NCBI RefSeq assembly: GCF_019457635.1
Contig: NZ_CP080412.1
Span: 2,852,001-2,916,000 of the forward strand
Source: Shewanella mangrovisoli
Lineage (GTDB): Bacteria > Pseudomonadota > Gammaproteobacteria > Enterobacterales > Shewanellaceae
Reading direction: 5' to 3'
DNA: 64,000 nt
In this document: positions 27,957 to 37,327 of the stretch, piece after piece
How the letters are laid out: the number at the start of each line of letters is the position of its first letter
Position numbering within the stretch: the stretch's first letter is position 1
The notes under the pieces: generated by a model
Told to the model about the DNA's origin: nothing
The model's database searches: none
Seen by the model: the letters and a program-made list of their open reading frames with translations, nothing else
Program-made: the position numbers and the translations under genes

Positions 27957-27984
27957 AGGATAACCTCAGCCCTTAAACTGTCAA
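27957..27984 (-). promoter_or_regulatory. bioB promoter
   Basis: Minus-strand TTGACA (27979-27984) and TATCCT (27957-27962) with a 16-base spacer. The -35 overlaps the left half of the BirA operator, so bound BirA would block polymerase. Confidence 0.65.
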
Positions 27985-28010
27985 CGCCAACCAGTGATAC
28001 AGGTTTACCA
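27978..28010. promoter_or_regulatory. BirA (biotin repressor) operator
   Basis: CTGTCAACG and GGTTTACCA separated by 15 bases, close to the BirA arrangement TTGTAAACC-N15/16-GGTTTACAA, in the 122-base gap between divergent bioB and bioA. It should repress both directions when biotinyl-AMP-bound BirA is present. Confidence 0.8.
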
Positions 28011-28043
28011 CTGATTAATTTTCAATCAACACTGTGAGCTTTT

Positions 28044-29402
28044 ATGCGCAATTTACTCGATTTGGATTTTGATAGCGCCCATATTTGGCATCCTTATACT
28101 TCAATGACCCGTGCACTTCCTGTTTATGGGGTACACAGTGCACAAGGCTGCGAGCTGGAATTGGTCGATGGCCGTAAGCTTATCGATGGCACCAGCTCCT
28201 GGTGGGCCTGCGTACATGGTTACGGACACCCAGCGATATTAACGGCGATGGAGCGGCAACTGCACCAACTTAGCCATGTGATGTTTGGCGGCATTACCCA
28301 CGAGCCCGCCATTACACTCTGCAAAAAACTGCTGGCGATGACCTGCGAGCCCCTCACTAAAGTCTTTCTCTGCGACTCAGGCTCAATTGCCGTCGAAGTT
28401 GCCATCAAAATGGCGCTGCAATATTGGCAGGGGCAAGATTTGCCTTTAGCGCAAAAGGCCCAAAAACAGCGCATTCTTACGGTGAAGAAGGGTTACCATG
28501 GCGATACTTTTGCCGCCATGAGTGTCTGCGATCCCGAAGGTGGCATGCATACCATGTTTGGCGAAGCCGTCACGAAGCAGTGTTTTGTCGACGCGCCGCA
28601 AACACCCTTCGATGAGCCATTACGCCAAGATGATTTAGCGCCAATGCAACGTATTTTACGCGAGCAACATCCAGAGATTGCCGCCGTGATTATCGAGCCG
28701 ATTATGCAGGGCGCTGGGGGAATGCGATTCTACAGCAGCGAGTATTTACGCGGCCTGCGTGCCCTGTGTGATGAATATAATGTGCTGCTTATTCTCGATG
28801 AAATCGCCACGGGTTTTGGGCGGACTGGTAAGTTATTTGCCTATGAGCATGCCGACATCACGCCCGACATTCTCTGCCTAGGCAAAGCCTTAACGGGCGG
28901 TTATATCAGCCTTGCCGCCACCTTATGCACGGATAACGTCGCCCAAGGCATTAGCCTATCGCCCGCCGGCGTCTTTATGCATGGTCCCACATTTATGGGC
29001 AATCCCCTCGCCTGCGCCGCCGCCTGCGCCAGCTTAGATTTAATCAATCAACAGGAGTGGCCAATACAGGTTGCCGCCATCGAGCAGCAAATGCAGCACG
29101 AGCTTGCCGATGCCATCGATATTCCCAGCGTGAAAGAGGTGCGCGTGCTCGGCGCGGTTGGCGTGCTCGAAATGCACCAAGCGGTCAATACCGCCGCACT
29201 GCAACAGCAATTTGTCGACTTAGGCGTATGGGTGCGTCCCTTTGCCAACCTGATTTATATTATGCCGCCCTATGTGATTAGTTCTTCACAGCTCACACGG
29301 CTAACTCGGGCGATGAAGCAAGTGGCGGCAACGATTGCCCCACCCCATGCCAATCAAAGCGAGGCACTGGTGACAGAGAGCATCACTATCAGCCACGGCT
29401 AA
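28044..29402 (+). CDS. bioA: Adenosylmethionine-8-amino-7-oxononanoate aminotransferase
   Basis: A 452-residue class III PLP aminotransferase converting KAPA to DAPA with SAM as amino donor. Signatures: HIWHPYTSM at the start, DGTSSWWACVHGYGHP, LILDEIATGFGRTGKLFA, and LGKALTGGY with the PLP Lys. The C-terminal tail after residue 430 is slightly long. Divergent from bioBFCD under the BirA operator, completing the biotin set with no bioH. Confidence 0.97.
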   Translation: MRNLLDLDFDSAHIWHPYTSMTRALPVYGVHSAQGCELELVDGRKLIDGTSSWWACVHGYGHPAILTAMERQLHQLSHVMFGGITHEPAITLCKKLLAMTCEPLTKVFLCDSGSIAVEVAIKMALQYWQGQDLPLAQKAQKQRILTVKKGYHGDTFAAMSVCDPEGGMHTMFGEAVTKQCFVDAPQTPFDEPLRQDDLAPMQRILREQHPEIAAVIIEPIMQGAGGMRFYSSEYLRGLRALCDEYNVLLILDEIATGFGRTGKLFAYEHADITPDILCLGKALTGGYISLAATLCTDNVAQGISLSPAGVFMHGPTFMGNPLACAAACASLDLINQQEWPIQVAAIEQQMQHELADAIDIPSVKEVRVLGAVGVLEMHQAVNTAALQQQFVDLGVWVRPFANLIYIMPPYVISSSQLTRLTRAMKQVAATIAPPHANQSEALVTESITISHG

Positions 29403-29881
29403 GGTTGTTCAATCACAATGCACTCGTGATGCAAGCTCAGCACATCTTAGCTTGGCCCAACTAAACTCAGCCAAATATCAGTTCAGCTCAGTTTCAGTTC
29501 TGCCGAATGCCTTAACGCTCGGCAGAACTGCTTCTCAAAGTCCTCAGGCTTTGGCTTTGCGATCCTAACCCTACTCACTCAACCGCTCACTCAATCTGCT
29601 CACTCAACCGGCTCTGAATTGAGTTATCTTTTGTACTCTTAATGTGGAGCACCTTACTTTGAGTGAAAGACGTCACATAAAATCGCTTTAGATAACCTTG
29701 TTCACAAATTGCATAAAATCTCACTATTTTCACATTTATTTAGCAAGTTAACTGGAAAATTAGTTAAAGCCAGTAATGCTTAATAACACTGACTTCCACA
29801 TAAGTACGTTTCATAAGCAGCCGCTAAAAACCTAGGCAAAAAGGATAGCTTAGTGAGCGTGACCAAGAAAAAGGAGCTTTT
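29403..29881 (+). other. Spacer between bioA and the chemoreceptor gene
   Basis: About 480 bases without a gene. It holds an 11-bp stem AGTTCTGCCGA/TCGGCAGAACT (29496-29529) which may end bioA transcripts although no T-run follows, three near-tandem copies of CTCACTCAA at about 29574-29608, and a FliA-type promoter (29801-29827). Confidence 0.5.
29801..29827 (+). promoter_or_regulatory. FliA (sigma28) type promoter of the chemoreceptor gene
   Basis: TAAG (29801-29804), 15 bases, GCCGCTAA (29820-29827). The flagellar consensus is TAAA-N15-GCCGATAA, so there is one mismatch in each box. It lies 54 bases before the ATG, suitable for class 3 flagellar expression. Confidence 0.65.
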
Positions 29882-31483
29882 ATGTTTAAACTCGCCGACA
29901 TTCCCGTCAGCCGAAAACTCGCGCTACAACTTATCACAGCCCTTATCGGCGCCTTAATTCTTCTCACCCTTTCTGTCACTACCTTAAAAAGCAATTTGAT
30001 GGCGGAACGTGAAGCCAGACTCAATGCAGTGCTCAGCTTAGCCCTCAGTCGCATTCAAGCTTTACAGCAAAACTTACCCCTAGAGCAGGCTCAACAAGCC
30101 GCAAAAGAGATGCTTAACAATATGCGGTTCGACGGTGACAACTACCTGTTTGTAATTGATGAAACACGCCACATCATAGTTCACCCCGTTAAACCCGAGT
30201 TAGTCAGCCAGCAAATGGGCAACAATGGCGCAGAGCAGTACTGGTTCAGCATGGTCGAGTTAGGGCGCAATGGTCAGCAAGGTGTCTTGCAATATCCTTG
30301 GGTAACAGGCAATGGCAAAAAAGCCCAGAAAATGTCCTTAGTGATGGGATTTAAACCCTGGGGCTGGATTTTAGGCTCGGGGATTTTACTGCAAGACATT
30401 GAAAACACGATTTGGCATGAATATGTGCTAATGGGCGGCACTACACTTATTCTCATTCTGCTGATGGCGGCACTGGGCTACATTATCAGTCGCTCTATTG
30501 TTCAACCCTTAGATCAAGTGAACAACGCGATGCAAATCATCGCCACTGGCAACCTTACGCCGCAGCTTGCGGTCACTGGCAAAGATGAACTTGCGACCCT
30601 CGCCCACAATATCAATCAGAGCATGACAAGCATTCGAACGGCACTGGCAGAGGCTAACCACAGCGCCGACAATGTCTCACAAGCCGCTTCACGTATCGCA
30701 TCGACCGCCGAAGAAACCAATCAAGCGGTAAACAACCAGCGGGACCAACTCGCCCAGTTAGCCACGGCGATGAACGAAATGAGCGCCACCATTGCCGATG
30801 TGGCCAATAATGCCGAAAGTACCGCGAAAGACACCAAAGAAGCCACCCGCGAAGCCGGACTTGGGGATAAGGACGTGCACGCCAGCGTTGACGGTATCCA
30901 TGCGCTTGCCAAAGAAGTGGAGCAAGCAACGCAGCAAGTGAACAAGTTAAAAGAAGAAATCATGCAAATTAGTGAAGTGACGGCGGTGATCAGTGCTATT
31001 TCGGATCAAACCAATTTATTAGCATTAAACGCCGCCATTGAAGCGGCGCGTGCCGGTGAGCAGGGCCGAGGTTTCGCCGTGGTGGCCGATGAAGTGCGGC
31101 AATTAGCCAGCAGAACGAGGCAATCGACAGAGGAAATTCAAAACACTATTTCCCTATTACAACAACGTGCCGTCAGTGCTGCCAATGCGATGGATACGAG
31201 CCGCGATCTGGCTGAAAAGAGCGTTGATCAGTCCACAAAGGCAGGCAACGATTTATCCCTCATTGTGACCCATATTAAGCACGTGAGTGATATGGCCACT
31301 CAGATCGCAACCGCGGCCGAAGAGCAAAGCGCGGTGGCAGAAGAAATGAACCGTAACGTCTGCGGGATTAATAGTTCGGCGCTTGAAGTGTCTGAATCAG
31401 CCACCTATCTTGCTCAAGAAAGCGAGAGCCTCGCCGAGCTATCGCTTAATCTCAATACCAAACTGGCGGCGTTTAAGCTCTAA
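29882..31483 (+). CDS. Methyl-accepting chemotaxis protein with Cache-type sensor
   Basis: A 533-residue chemoreceptor. A first membrane segment (about 16-36) is followed by a periplasmic single Cache domain (about 40-185, with [19 protein letters not shown] and [18 protein letters not shown]), a second membrane segment (about 182-204), a HAMP domain, and a cytoplasmic signalling tip with the conserved hairpin [20 protein letters not shown] and [15 protein letters not shown]. No C-terminal CheR pentapeptide. AAGGAGC is just before the ATG. The Cache type often senses carboxylates or amino acids; the ligand is unknown. Confidence 0.9.
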   Translation: MFKLADIPVSRKLALQLITALIGALILLTLSVTTLKSNLMAEREARLNAVLSLALSRIQALQQNLPLEQAQQAAKEMLNNMRFDGDNYLFVIDETRHIIVHPVKPELVSQQMGNNGAEQYWFSMVELGRNGQQGVLQYPWVTGNGKKAQKMSLVMGFKPWGWILGSGILLQDIENTIWHEYVLMGGTTLILILLMAALGYIISRSIVQPLDQVNNAMQIIATGNLTPQLAVTGKDELATLAHNINQSMTSIRTALAEANHSADNVSQAASRIASTAEETNQAVNNQRDQLAQLATAMNEMSATIADVANNAESTAKDTKEATREAGLGDKDVHASVDGIHALAKEVEQATQQVNKLKEEIMQISEVTAVISAISDQTNLLALNAAIEAARAGEQGRGFAVVADEVRQLASRTRQSTEEIQNTISLLQQRAVSAANAMDTSRDLAEKSVDQSTKAGNDLSLIVTHIKHVSDMATQIATAAEEQSAVAEEMNRNVCGINSSALEVSESATYLAQESESLAELSLNLNTKLAAFKL

Positions 31484-31504
31484 GCTCGAGTGAACTCAAT
31501 ATGG

Positions 31505-31534
31505 GGCCAACATCCTGATGTTGGCCTCTTCTTT
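31505..31534 (+). terminator. Terminator-like hairpin after the chemoreceptor gene
   Basis: Stem GGCCAACATC/GATGTTGGCC with a CT loop followed by TCTTCTTT, close to the convergent kinase end. The T tract is interrupted, so termination may be partial. Confidence 0.6.
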
Positions 31535-34500
31535 AACGACTCGCCTTGACTAGGCTCGAAATCAACGCCCGTAGCGCCGCCGGTTTAATCATTTTCGCCA
31601 TATAGTGGTAACCGCGGCGCTGCACATCCTCCACCAGTTCTTTGCGAGTATTGGCAGTGATTAAAATGCCCGGTAACTCTTTGCCATAGAGCGCGCGGAT
31701 CCCGTCCATCGCATCGACACCATTTTGGCCATCGTCCAAGTGGAAATCTGCTAAAACAATATCCGGTGCCACCCCTTTTAGGCCCAACTTTATACGTGCA
31801 TCGGCTAAATCCTTGGCACAAATCACCTCACACTGCCAGCGGCTGAGTAGACTCTCAAGCCCCGCCAAAATGGCCTCTTCGTTGTCGATACACAGTACTT
31901 TAATCCCAGACAAAGGTTGCAATAGCGATGGCAACGCCTTCACCTGCGGCTGACGCACGGTTTCCCCTAAAGGCACACTTATAGAGAACACTGAACCACG
32001 TCCAAGTTGTGAGGACACTTGAATACTGTGGTTTAGTACCCGGCTGATCCTATCGGCAATCGCTAGCCCAAGGCCAAGACCGCTAACGCTTTTACTACGT
32101 GGATTATTTAAGCGCTTAAACTCTTTGAAGATTTCACGGGTTTCATGCTCATCAATGCCGCAGCCCGTATCCAATACTTGGATCTCTAGCTCACTGCCGC
32201 GATGGCGACAGCCAAACAGCACCCGCCCACCTCGGGCATAACGATAAGCATTGGTTAAGAAGTTTTGCAGCACGCGCCGCAGTAGCGAAGGATCTGAGTT
32301 GACCGTCGCGCTACAGGGGATCATCTTAAAGCGAATTTGATTGTCCGCCGCCATCGCCTCAAATTCGACCGACAGACCATTGAGCAGCTCAGATATGGCA
32401 AAATCACGGCGATTGACTTCCACCATGCCGGAATCCAGCTTCGAAATATCCAATAAGTCGGTGAGCAACTCGCCCGCTGTTTTGAGCGAGCTATTCACAT
32501 GGGATAGGGTGGTGCGCGCCTCGCGGTCTAAATTAGGGTATTGGGACAAGGAAGCGGTAAACAATCTCGCCGCATTCAGGGGTTGCATTAAGTCGTGCCC
32601 TACCGCCGCTAAGAAGCGACTCTTAGAAGCATTCGCCATTTCTTCCTGCGCCTTAGCCTCAAGTAACTCACTGTTTAGCATGGCTAATTCGTAGGTACGC
32701 TCTTTAACGCGCGATTCGAGGGTTTCATTGGCCTCAAGTAAAGCCCGTTCCTGCTCACGGTATTGAGTGATGTCGGTAAAGGTCATCACAAAGCCGCCAT
32801 CGGGCATAGGATTGCCTTGAATTTTAATCACTTTGCCGTCTTTACGTTGCCGCTCTGAGGTATGCGGCGTGCCGTTACGCATATGCTGTACGCGTTTTTC
32901 GACCTGTGACTCAATGTCCCCCTCGCCGCAATATCCCCGCGCCGCGTTAAAGCGGATCACTTCGCCAATCGGCATCCCTTGCTGTAAAAATCCCTCAGGA
33001 TATTGATACAGCTCGACGTATTTGTAGTTCCATGCCACCAAGTTGAGATCGCTGTCGATAACGCTCATCCCTTCATAGGCATGCTCAATAGCACCGCGCA
33101 GCATATCTTGGCTGAGCATGATTTTGGACGAAGCTTCATCCACTAGGCTAAAGACTTCATCCAAGGCCAAGTCTCGCCCCTGTAAAACCGAGTCCATTAC
33201 CAAGGAGGCACTGGAAGCGCCAAGCACTCCGGCGAGTAAGCGCTCGGTGTGGGCGATAAGCTCAGGTGTCGCGGCCTTGTGCCAGCTGTCACTCTTGACC
33301 GCCTCGGTGGAGAATCGGCTAAAGCTTTCATAGGCGCGAGTTGGGCTCACAAAGCGGCTGGCTAAGATCAATAAATCCTGCTGAGAGATTGGGCCATTTT
33401 TCTTATTGGCATTATTTTTAAGCTTACCCGGGCTGACAAAGGCGCTGGCCTGAATACGCTCGGCCACCCCCGCCCGAAACCAAATAGAGCCTAAGATATA
33501 GCAGGCAATATTGGCGAACAAGGCCGTGAGGGCATCGCGCACATTGGGGGTAATGGCATCTAACAGGTCGATATTACTCGACAACAAGGTCGCCACATTT
33601 TGGCCGTCATTCATGCCGCTCAGCATGATATAAAACCACAGACCAAAACCCACACTTAAACCTAAAAACACCCCGGCACGATTACCGTGCTTCCAATAGA
33701 GGCCTCCCACCAGCGCGGGAGCCAGCTGGGCAAACGCCCCAAAGGATAACATCCCAAGGTGCGACAAGGAGTCACTGTCGGCGAGCGCCAGATAACTGCC
33801 ATAACCCAGGCCAAGGATGATGACGATGGCAAGGCGGCGTGCATTTAACAACATCTGCGAAAACTGGCTAAAGTTTTTCTCACGGATATTGCCCGTGCGC
33901 AGCATCACTGGCACCAGCCACTCGTTACTCACCATCACGCTTATTGTCACTACCGCCACAATCACCATGCCTGTTGCCGCGGATAACGTACCTAACAGCG
34001 CAATCACGGCCAGCAATGGATGGTCTAACGCAAGCGGTAAATTGATCACATAAGTGTCGGCGGCAACGCTATCCCCAAGGATGACTTTACCCGCTAGGGC
34101 CAGTGGCCCAACGAATAAGCCAAACAAGGCCAAATACAGCGGGAATAACCAGCGCCCCTTGGACAACACCGACTCATCGGCGCACTCCACCACCATCACG
34201 TGGAATTGCCGCGGCATACATAAAAATGCCGCCATGCCGACGAGCAGCTCAGGCATTAAGGCTTCGATGCGAGGATTTGGGTAATTAATTAAGGCTCTTT
34301 CGCTCGCCTGCTGCCAGATATCACCAAAACCGTCGAACACCCCAAAGCTAATCACAATCCCCACCAGCAAAAATGCCGCCAGTTTGACTAACGATTCAAA
34401 GGCAATCGCCAGCATCATGCCGGGGTTATGCTCGGTAGCGTCGAGCTTACGCGTCCCAAATAGAATGGCAAAAATCGCCAGCAATGCTGTGATAAGTAAA

Positions 34501-34973
34501 GGGATAGTAATGCCGTTTAAAGGATCGTCTGCTGGCTGAAACAAATTAAGGCTAAATACCATCGCCTTAAGTTGCAGGGCAATGTAGGGCATGATGCCAA
34601 ATAGCGCGATGAGGGTAACAATGGCCGCCAAGGTTTGTGACTTACCGTAACGGGCGGCGATAAAGTCGGCGACCGAGGTAATATTTTGCGCCTTGGACAC
34701 GAGAACCATCTTGCGCAGCATGCCAAAACCTAAGGTGAAAATAATGATAGGACCGATAAAAATCGGGATGAAGGACCAAAAATCATTAGCCGACTGCCCT
34801 ACAGTGCCTAAAAAGCTCCAGGAAGAACAATAAACCGCCAGACTTAAGCCATAAATGCCAACCTGCAGCTTCTTGGTCACGCCGCTAAACCAACGCTCCG
34901 CGCCCCAGGCTAAAAGGAATAAAAGTGAGACATAACAAATAGCAATAACGGCGACGACTAAGGTTAGATTCAT
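31533..34973 (-). CDS. crbS: CrbS-like Na+/solute symporter-hybrid histidine kinase
   Basis: A 1146-residue membrane kinase: an SSS-family symporter-like domain with about 13 helices (1-500), a helical linker, a PAS domain (about 640-750), a histidine-kinase domain with phosphoacceptor GHDLMQPLNAARLF, an ATPase domain (GCGID, GLGLGLAIADR) and a C-terminal receiver (LCIDNEEAILAGL, phosphoacceptor Asp in VLADFHLDDG). CrbS in Vibrio with response regulator CrbR activates acs and senses acetate state; here the gene is divergent from acs, which supports the same role. ATG 34973 fits the symporter N-terminus NLTLVVAVIAICYVSLL. A CrbR gene is not in this window. Alternative names are CbrA/MxtR-type. 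Confidence 0.85.
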   Translation of the reverse strand: MNLTLVVAVIAICYVSLLFLLAWGAERWFSGVTKKLQVGIYGLSLAVYCSSWSFLGTVGQSANDFWSFIPIFIGPIIIFTLGFGMLRKMVLVSKAQNITSVADFIAARYGKSQTLAAIVTLIALFGIMPYIALQLKAMVFSLNLFQPADDPLNGITIPLLITALLAIFAILFGTRKLDATEHNPGMMLAIAFESLVKLAAFLLVGIVISFGVFDGFGDIWQQASERALINYPNPRIEALMPELLVGMAAFLCMPRQFHVMVVECADESVLSKGRWLFPLYLALFGLFVGPLALAGKVILGDSVAADTYVINLPLALDHPLLAVIALLGTLSAATGMVIVAVVTISVMVSNEWLVPVMLRTGNIREKNFSQFSQMLLNARRLAIVIILGLGYGSYLALADSDSLSHLGMLSFGAFAQLAPALVGGLYWKHGNRAGVFLGLSVGFGLWFYIMLSGMNDGQNVATLLSSNIDLLDAITPNVRDALTALFANIACYILGSIWFRAGVAERIQASAFVSPGKLKNNANKKNGPISQQDLLILASRFVSPTRAYESFSRFSTEAVKSDSWHKAATPELIAHTERLLAGVLGASSASLVMDSVLQGRDLALDEVFSLVDEASSKIMLSQDMLRGAIEHAYEGMSVIDSDLNLVAWNYKYVELYQYPEGFLQQGMPIGEVIRFNAARGYCGEGDIESQVEKRVQHMRNGTPHTSERQRKDGKVIKIQGNPMPDGGFVMTFTDITQYREQERALLEANETLESRVKERTYELAMLNSELLEAKAQEEMANASKSRFLAAVGHDLMQPLNAARLFTASLSQYPNLDREARTTLSHVNSSLKTAGELLTDLLDISKLDSGMVEVNRRDFAISELLNGLSVEFEAMAADNQIRFKMIPCSATVNSDPSLLRRVLQNFLTNAYRYARGGRVLFGCRHRGSELEIQVLDTGCGIDEHETREIFKEFKRLNNPRSKSVSGLGLGLAIADRISRVLNHSIQVSSQLGRGSVFSISVPLGETVRQPQVKALPSLLQPLSGIKVLCIDNEEAILAGLESLLSRWQCEVICAKDLADARIKLGLKGVAPDIVLADFHLDDGQNGVDAMDGIRALYGKELPGILITANTRKELVEDVQRRGYHYMAKMIKPAALRALISSLVKASR

Positions 34974-35071
34974 ATTTTTGCTCTTTTTTCCATTATTGTG
35001 CGATAAATAATGGCTGAAATCTAGCCAGATTTTCGAGTGCAACAGCCTAAATATAAAGGAGATTTTAAAAC

Positions 35072-35085
35072 TAGACCAAGGTCTA
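35072..35085. promoter_or_regulatory. Perfect palindrome in the crbS-acs intergenic region
   Basis: TAGACCAAGGTCTA, a perfect 14-bp palindrome 64 bases before the acs ATG, between the divergent crbS and acs genes. It is followed by CATACT, a possible acs -10 at 35110-35115. A CrbR or other activator site is inferred from context; I do not have a verified consensus to compare. Confidence 0.5.
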
Positions 35086-35148
35086 ATGGAGTTGCCAGCC
35101 CCTTGCATACCATACTCAGACTACGCAATTTTTAGAAAGGGAAGCCCT

Positions 35149-37101
35149 ATGAGCTCGCAGTCTCTCTACAAAGTCTCCGGCAATATCGCTGCCAATGCAC
35201 TTGTAAATAACGATCAATATAAAAAAATGTACCAAGAGTCGATTGTCAATCCAGAGGGTTTCTGGAGAGAGCACGGCAAACGGATCGATTGGATAAAGCC
35301 ATACACTAAAATCAAAAAAACCACTTTTGACGATCATAACTTATCGATTAACTGGTTCTACGACGGCACCCTAAACGCCTCAGCCAACTGCTTAGATCGC
35401 CATCTAGCAGAACACAGCGACCGCGTTGCCATCATTTGGGAAGGCGATAACGCCAGCGAACAACGTAAAATCACCTACGGTGAGCTTCACACTCAAGTGT
35501 GTAAGTTTGCCAACGCTCTACGCAGCCAAGGCGTGCGCCGTGGGGATATTGTGACCATTTATATGCCAATGGTGCCAGAAGCGGCTGTGGCTATGCTGGC
35601 CTGTGCCCGCATCGGTGCCGTGCACTCGGTTGTCTTTGGTGGCTTCTCACCCGATTCTATCGCTTCACGGGTCATCGACGGTAAATCTAAGGTGGTTATC
35701 ACTGCCGATGAAGGTATGCGTGGTGGCCGCGCGATCCCACTCAAACGCAACATCGACGATGCGCTAAAACATCCCGATGTCACCAGCGTTGAGAAGGTGA
35801 TTGTACTTAAACGTACTGGCGGCAAGGTTGACTGGGTAGAAGGCCGCGATGTGTGGTGGCACTCTCTGGTTGAAACTGCATCCGAGCACTGCGCCATTGA
35901 AGAAATGGGCGCCGAAGATCCGCTCTTCTTACTTTATACCTCAGGTTCAACCGGTAATCCCAAGGGCGTATTGCACACCACCGGCGGTTATATGGTGTAT
36001 GCCTCTATGACCCACGAGTATGTGTTCGATTACAAACCCGGTGAGATTTACTGGTGTACCGCCGACGTGGGTTGGATCACGGGTCATTCCTACATGGTGT
36101 ACGGCCCACTGGCGAACGGGGCGACCGTGCTAATCCACGAAGGGATCCCTAATTACCCAAGCCCAGCACGTTTAGGCGAGATGATTGACCGTCACAAGGT
36201 AAATATTCTCTATACGGCACCAACACTTATCCGTGCACTGATGGCCGAAGGTAAACAGCATTTTGACAAGTATGATGGCAGCTCGCTGCGCATCATGGGC
36301 TCTGTGGGTGAACCTATCAACCCAGAAGCTTGGCGCTGGTACCACGAGGTCATCGGCCATGAACATTGCCCAATTGTCGATACTTGGTGGCAAACCGAAA
36401 CGGGCGGCATTTTGATCACCCCATTACCAGGTGCAACCGATACCAAACCCGGCTCGGCGACTCGCCCCTTCTTTGGGGTACAACCGGCGCTCGTGGACAA
36501 CATGGGTAACATTTTAGAAGGCGCGACCGAAGGTAACTTAGTGCTGCTCGACTCATGGCCAGGCCAAATGCGTACCGTATATGGCGACCATGAACGCTTC
36601 GTACTGACCTACTTCAAAACCTTCCGTGGCATGTACTTTACCGGTGACGGCGCGCGCCGCGATGAAGACGGTTACTACTGGATCACTGGCCGTGTGGACG
36701 ATGTGATTAACGTCTCCGGCCACAGATTAGGCACAGCAGAAGTAGAAAGTGCACTGGTGTCACACGAACTGGTCGCCGAAGCCGCCGTTGTGGGCTATCC
36801 CCATGATATTAAAGGCCAAGGTATTTACGCTTATGTGACGTTAACCCGTGGTACAGAAGAGAGTGAAGAACTTCGCCAAGAGCTGCGCCAATGGGTTCGC
36901 AAAGAAATTGGTGCCCTGGCCACACCGGATCTTATCCAGTGGGCGACAGGATTACCTAAAACCCGTTCTGGCAAAATCATGCGCCGTTTCCTGCGTAAGA
37001 TTGCCGCTAACGAAGTGACCAACTTAGGTGATGCATCTACGCTGGCCGATCCAGCCGTGATTGAGACCTTGATTGAAACTCGCTTGAATCGTAACGAGTA
37101 A
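35149..37101 (+). CDS. acs: Acetyl-CoA synthetase
   Basis: A 650-residue AMP-forming acetate-CoA ligase. Motifs in order: [13 protein letters not shown] (P-loop-like A3), [49 protein letters not shown], and a C-terminal GKIMRR with the catalytic, acetylation-regulated Lys in PKTRSGK. Length equals E. coli Acs (652). ATG 35149 has AAAGGGAAG upstream. It activates acetate for growth; the divergent sensor kinase suggests transcriptional control by acetate state. Confidence 0.97.
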   Translation: MSSQSLYKVSGNIAANALVNNDQYKKMYQESIVNPEGFWREHGKRIDWIKPYTKIKKTTFDDHNLSINWFYDGTLNASANCLDRHLAEHSDRVAIIWEGDNASEQRKITYGELHTQVCKFANALRSQGVRRGDIVTIYMPMVPEAAVAMLACARIGAVHSVVFGGFSPDSIASRVIDGKSKVVITADEGMRGGRAIPLKRNIDDALKHPDVTSVEKVIVLKRTGGKVDWVEGRDVWWHSLVETASEHCAIEEMGAEDPLFLLYTSGSTGNPKGVLHTTGGYMVYASMTHEYVFDYKPGEIYWCTADVGWITGHSYMVYGPLANGATVLIHEGIPNYPSPARLGEMIDRHKVNILYTAPTLIRALMAEGKQHFDKYDGSSLRIMGSVGEPINPEAWRWYHEVIGHEHCPIVDTWWQTETGGILITPLPGATDTKPGSATRPFFGVQPALVDNMGNILEGATEGNLVLLDSWPGQMRTVYGDHERFVLTYFKTFRGMYFTGDGARRDEDGYYWITGRVDDVINVSGHRLGTAEVESALVSHELVAEAAVVGYPHDIKGQGIYAYVTLTRGTEESEELRQELRQWVRKEIGALATPDLIQWATGLPKTRSGKIMRRFLRKIAANEVTNLGDASTLADPAVIETLIETRLNRNE

Positions 37102-37246
37102 TCGTTATCCCGCGCTTAATCGTGATTTATCACGGTTAAGCGCAGCTTTAGCTCCTGTACGTTTGAACCTTGCTCCGTCGAGTACAGGTTCCTTTAAATG
37201 AAGCAAACCCTGTTGAGAAAGTGCCTGATTGCCCCTTTCTCTTAGT

Positions 37247-37274
37247 TGCCCCTCCAACCAAGGGGCATTTTTTT
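37247..37274 (+). terminator. Rho-independent terminator between acs and radD
   Basis: Stem TGCCCCT/AGGGGCA with seven-base loop and seven Ts. A second, T-less perfect-looking hairpin lies at 37112-37143 just after the acs stop. Confidence 0.75.
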
Positions 37275-37327
37275 GGTTCTGTGTTAAGCTTGGCGCCAAA
37301 CTCAATCGACCAAGAATAGCTAGCAGC

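Noticed and set aside
29574..29608. Three short CTCACTCAA repeats as a CRISPR or tandem array
   Set aside because: Too short and irregular; no spacer-like units of uniform length.
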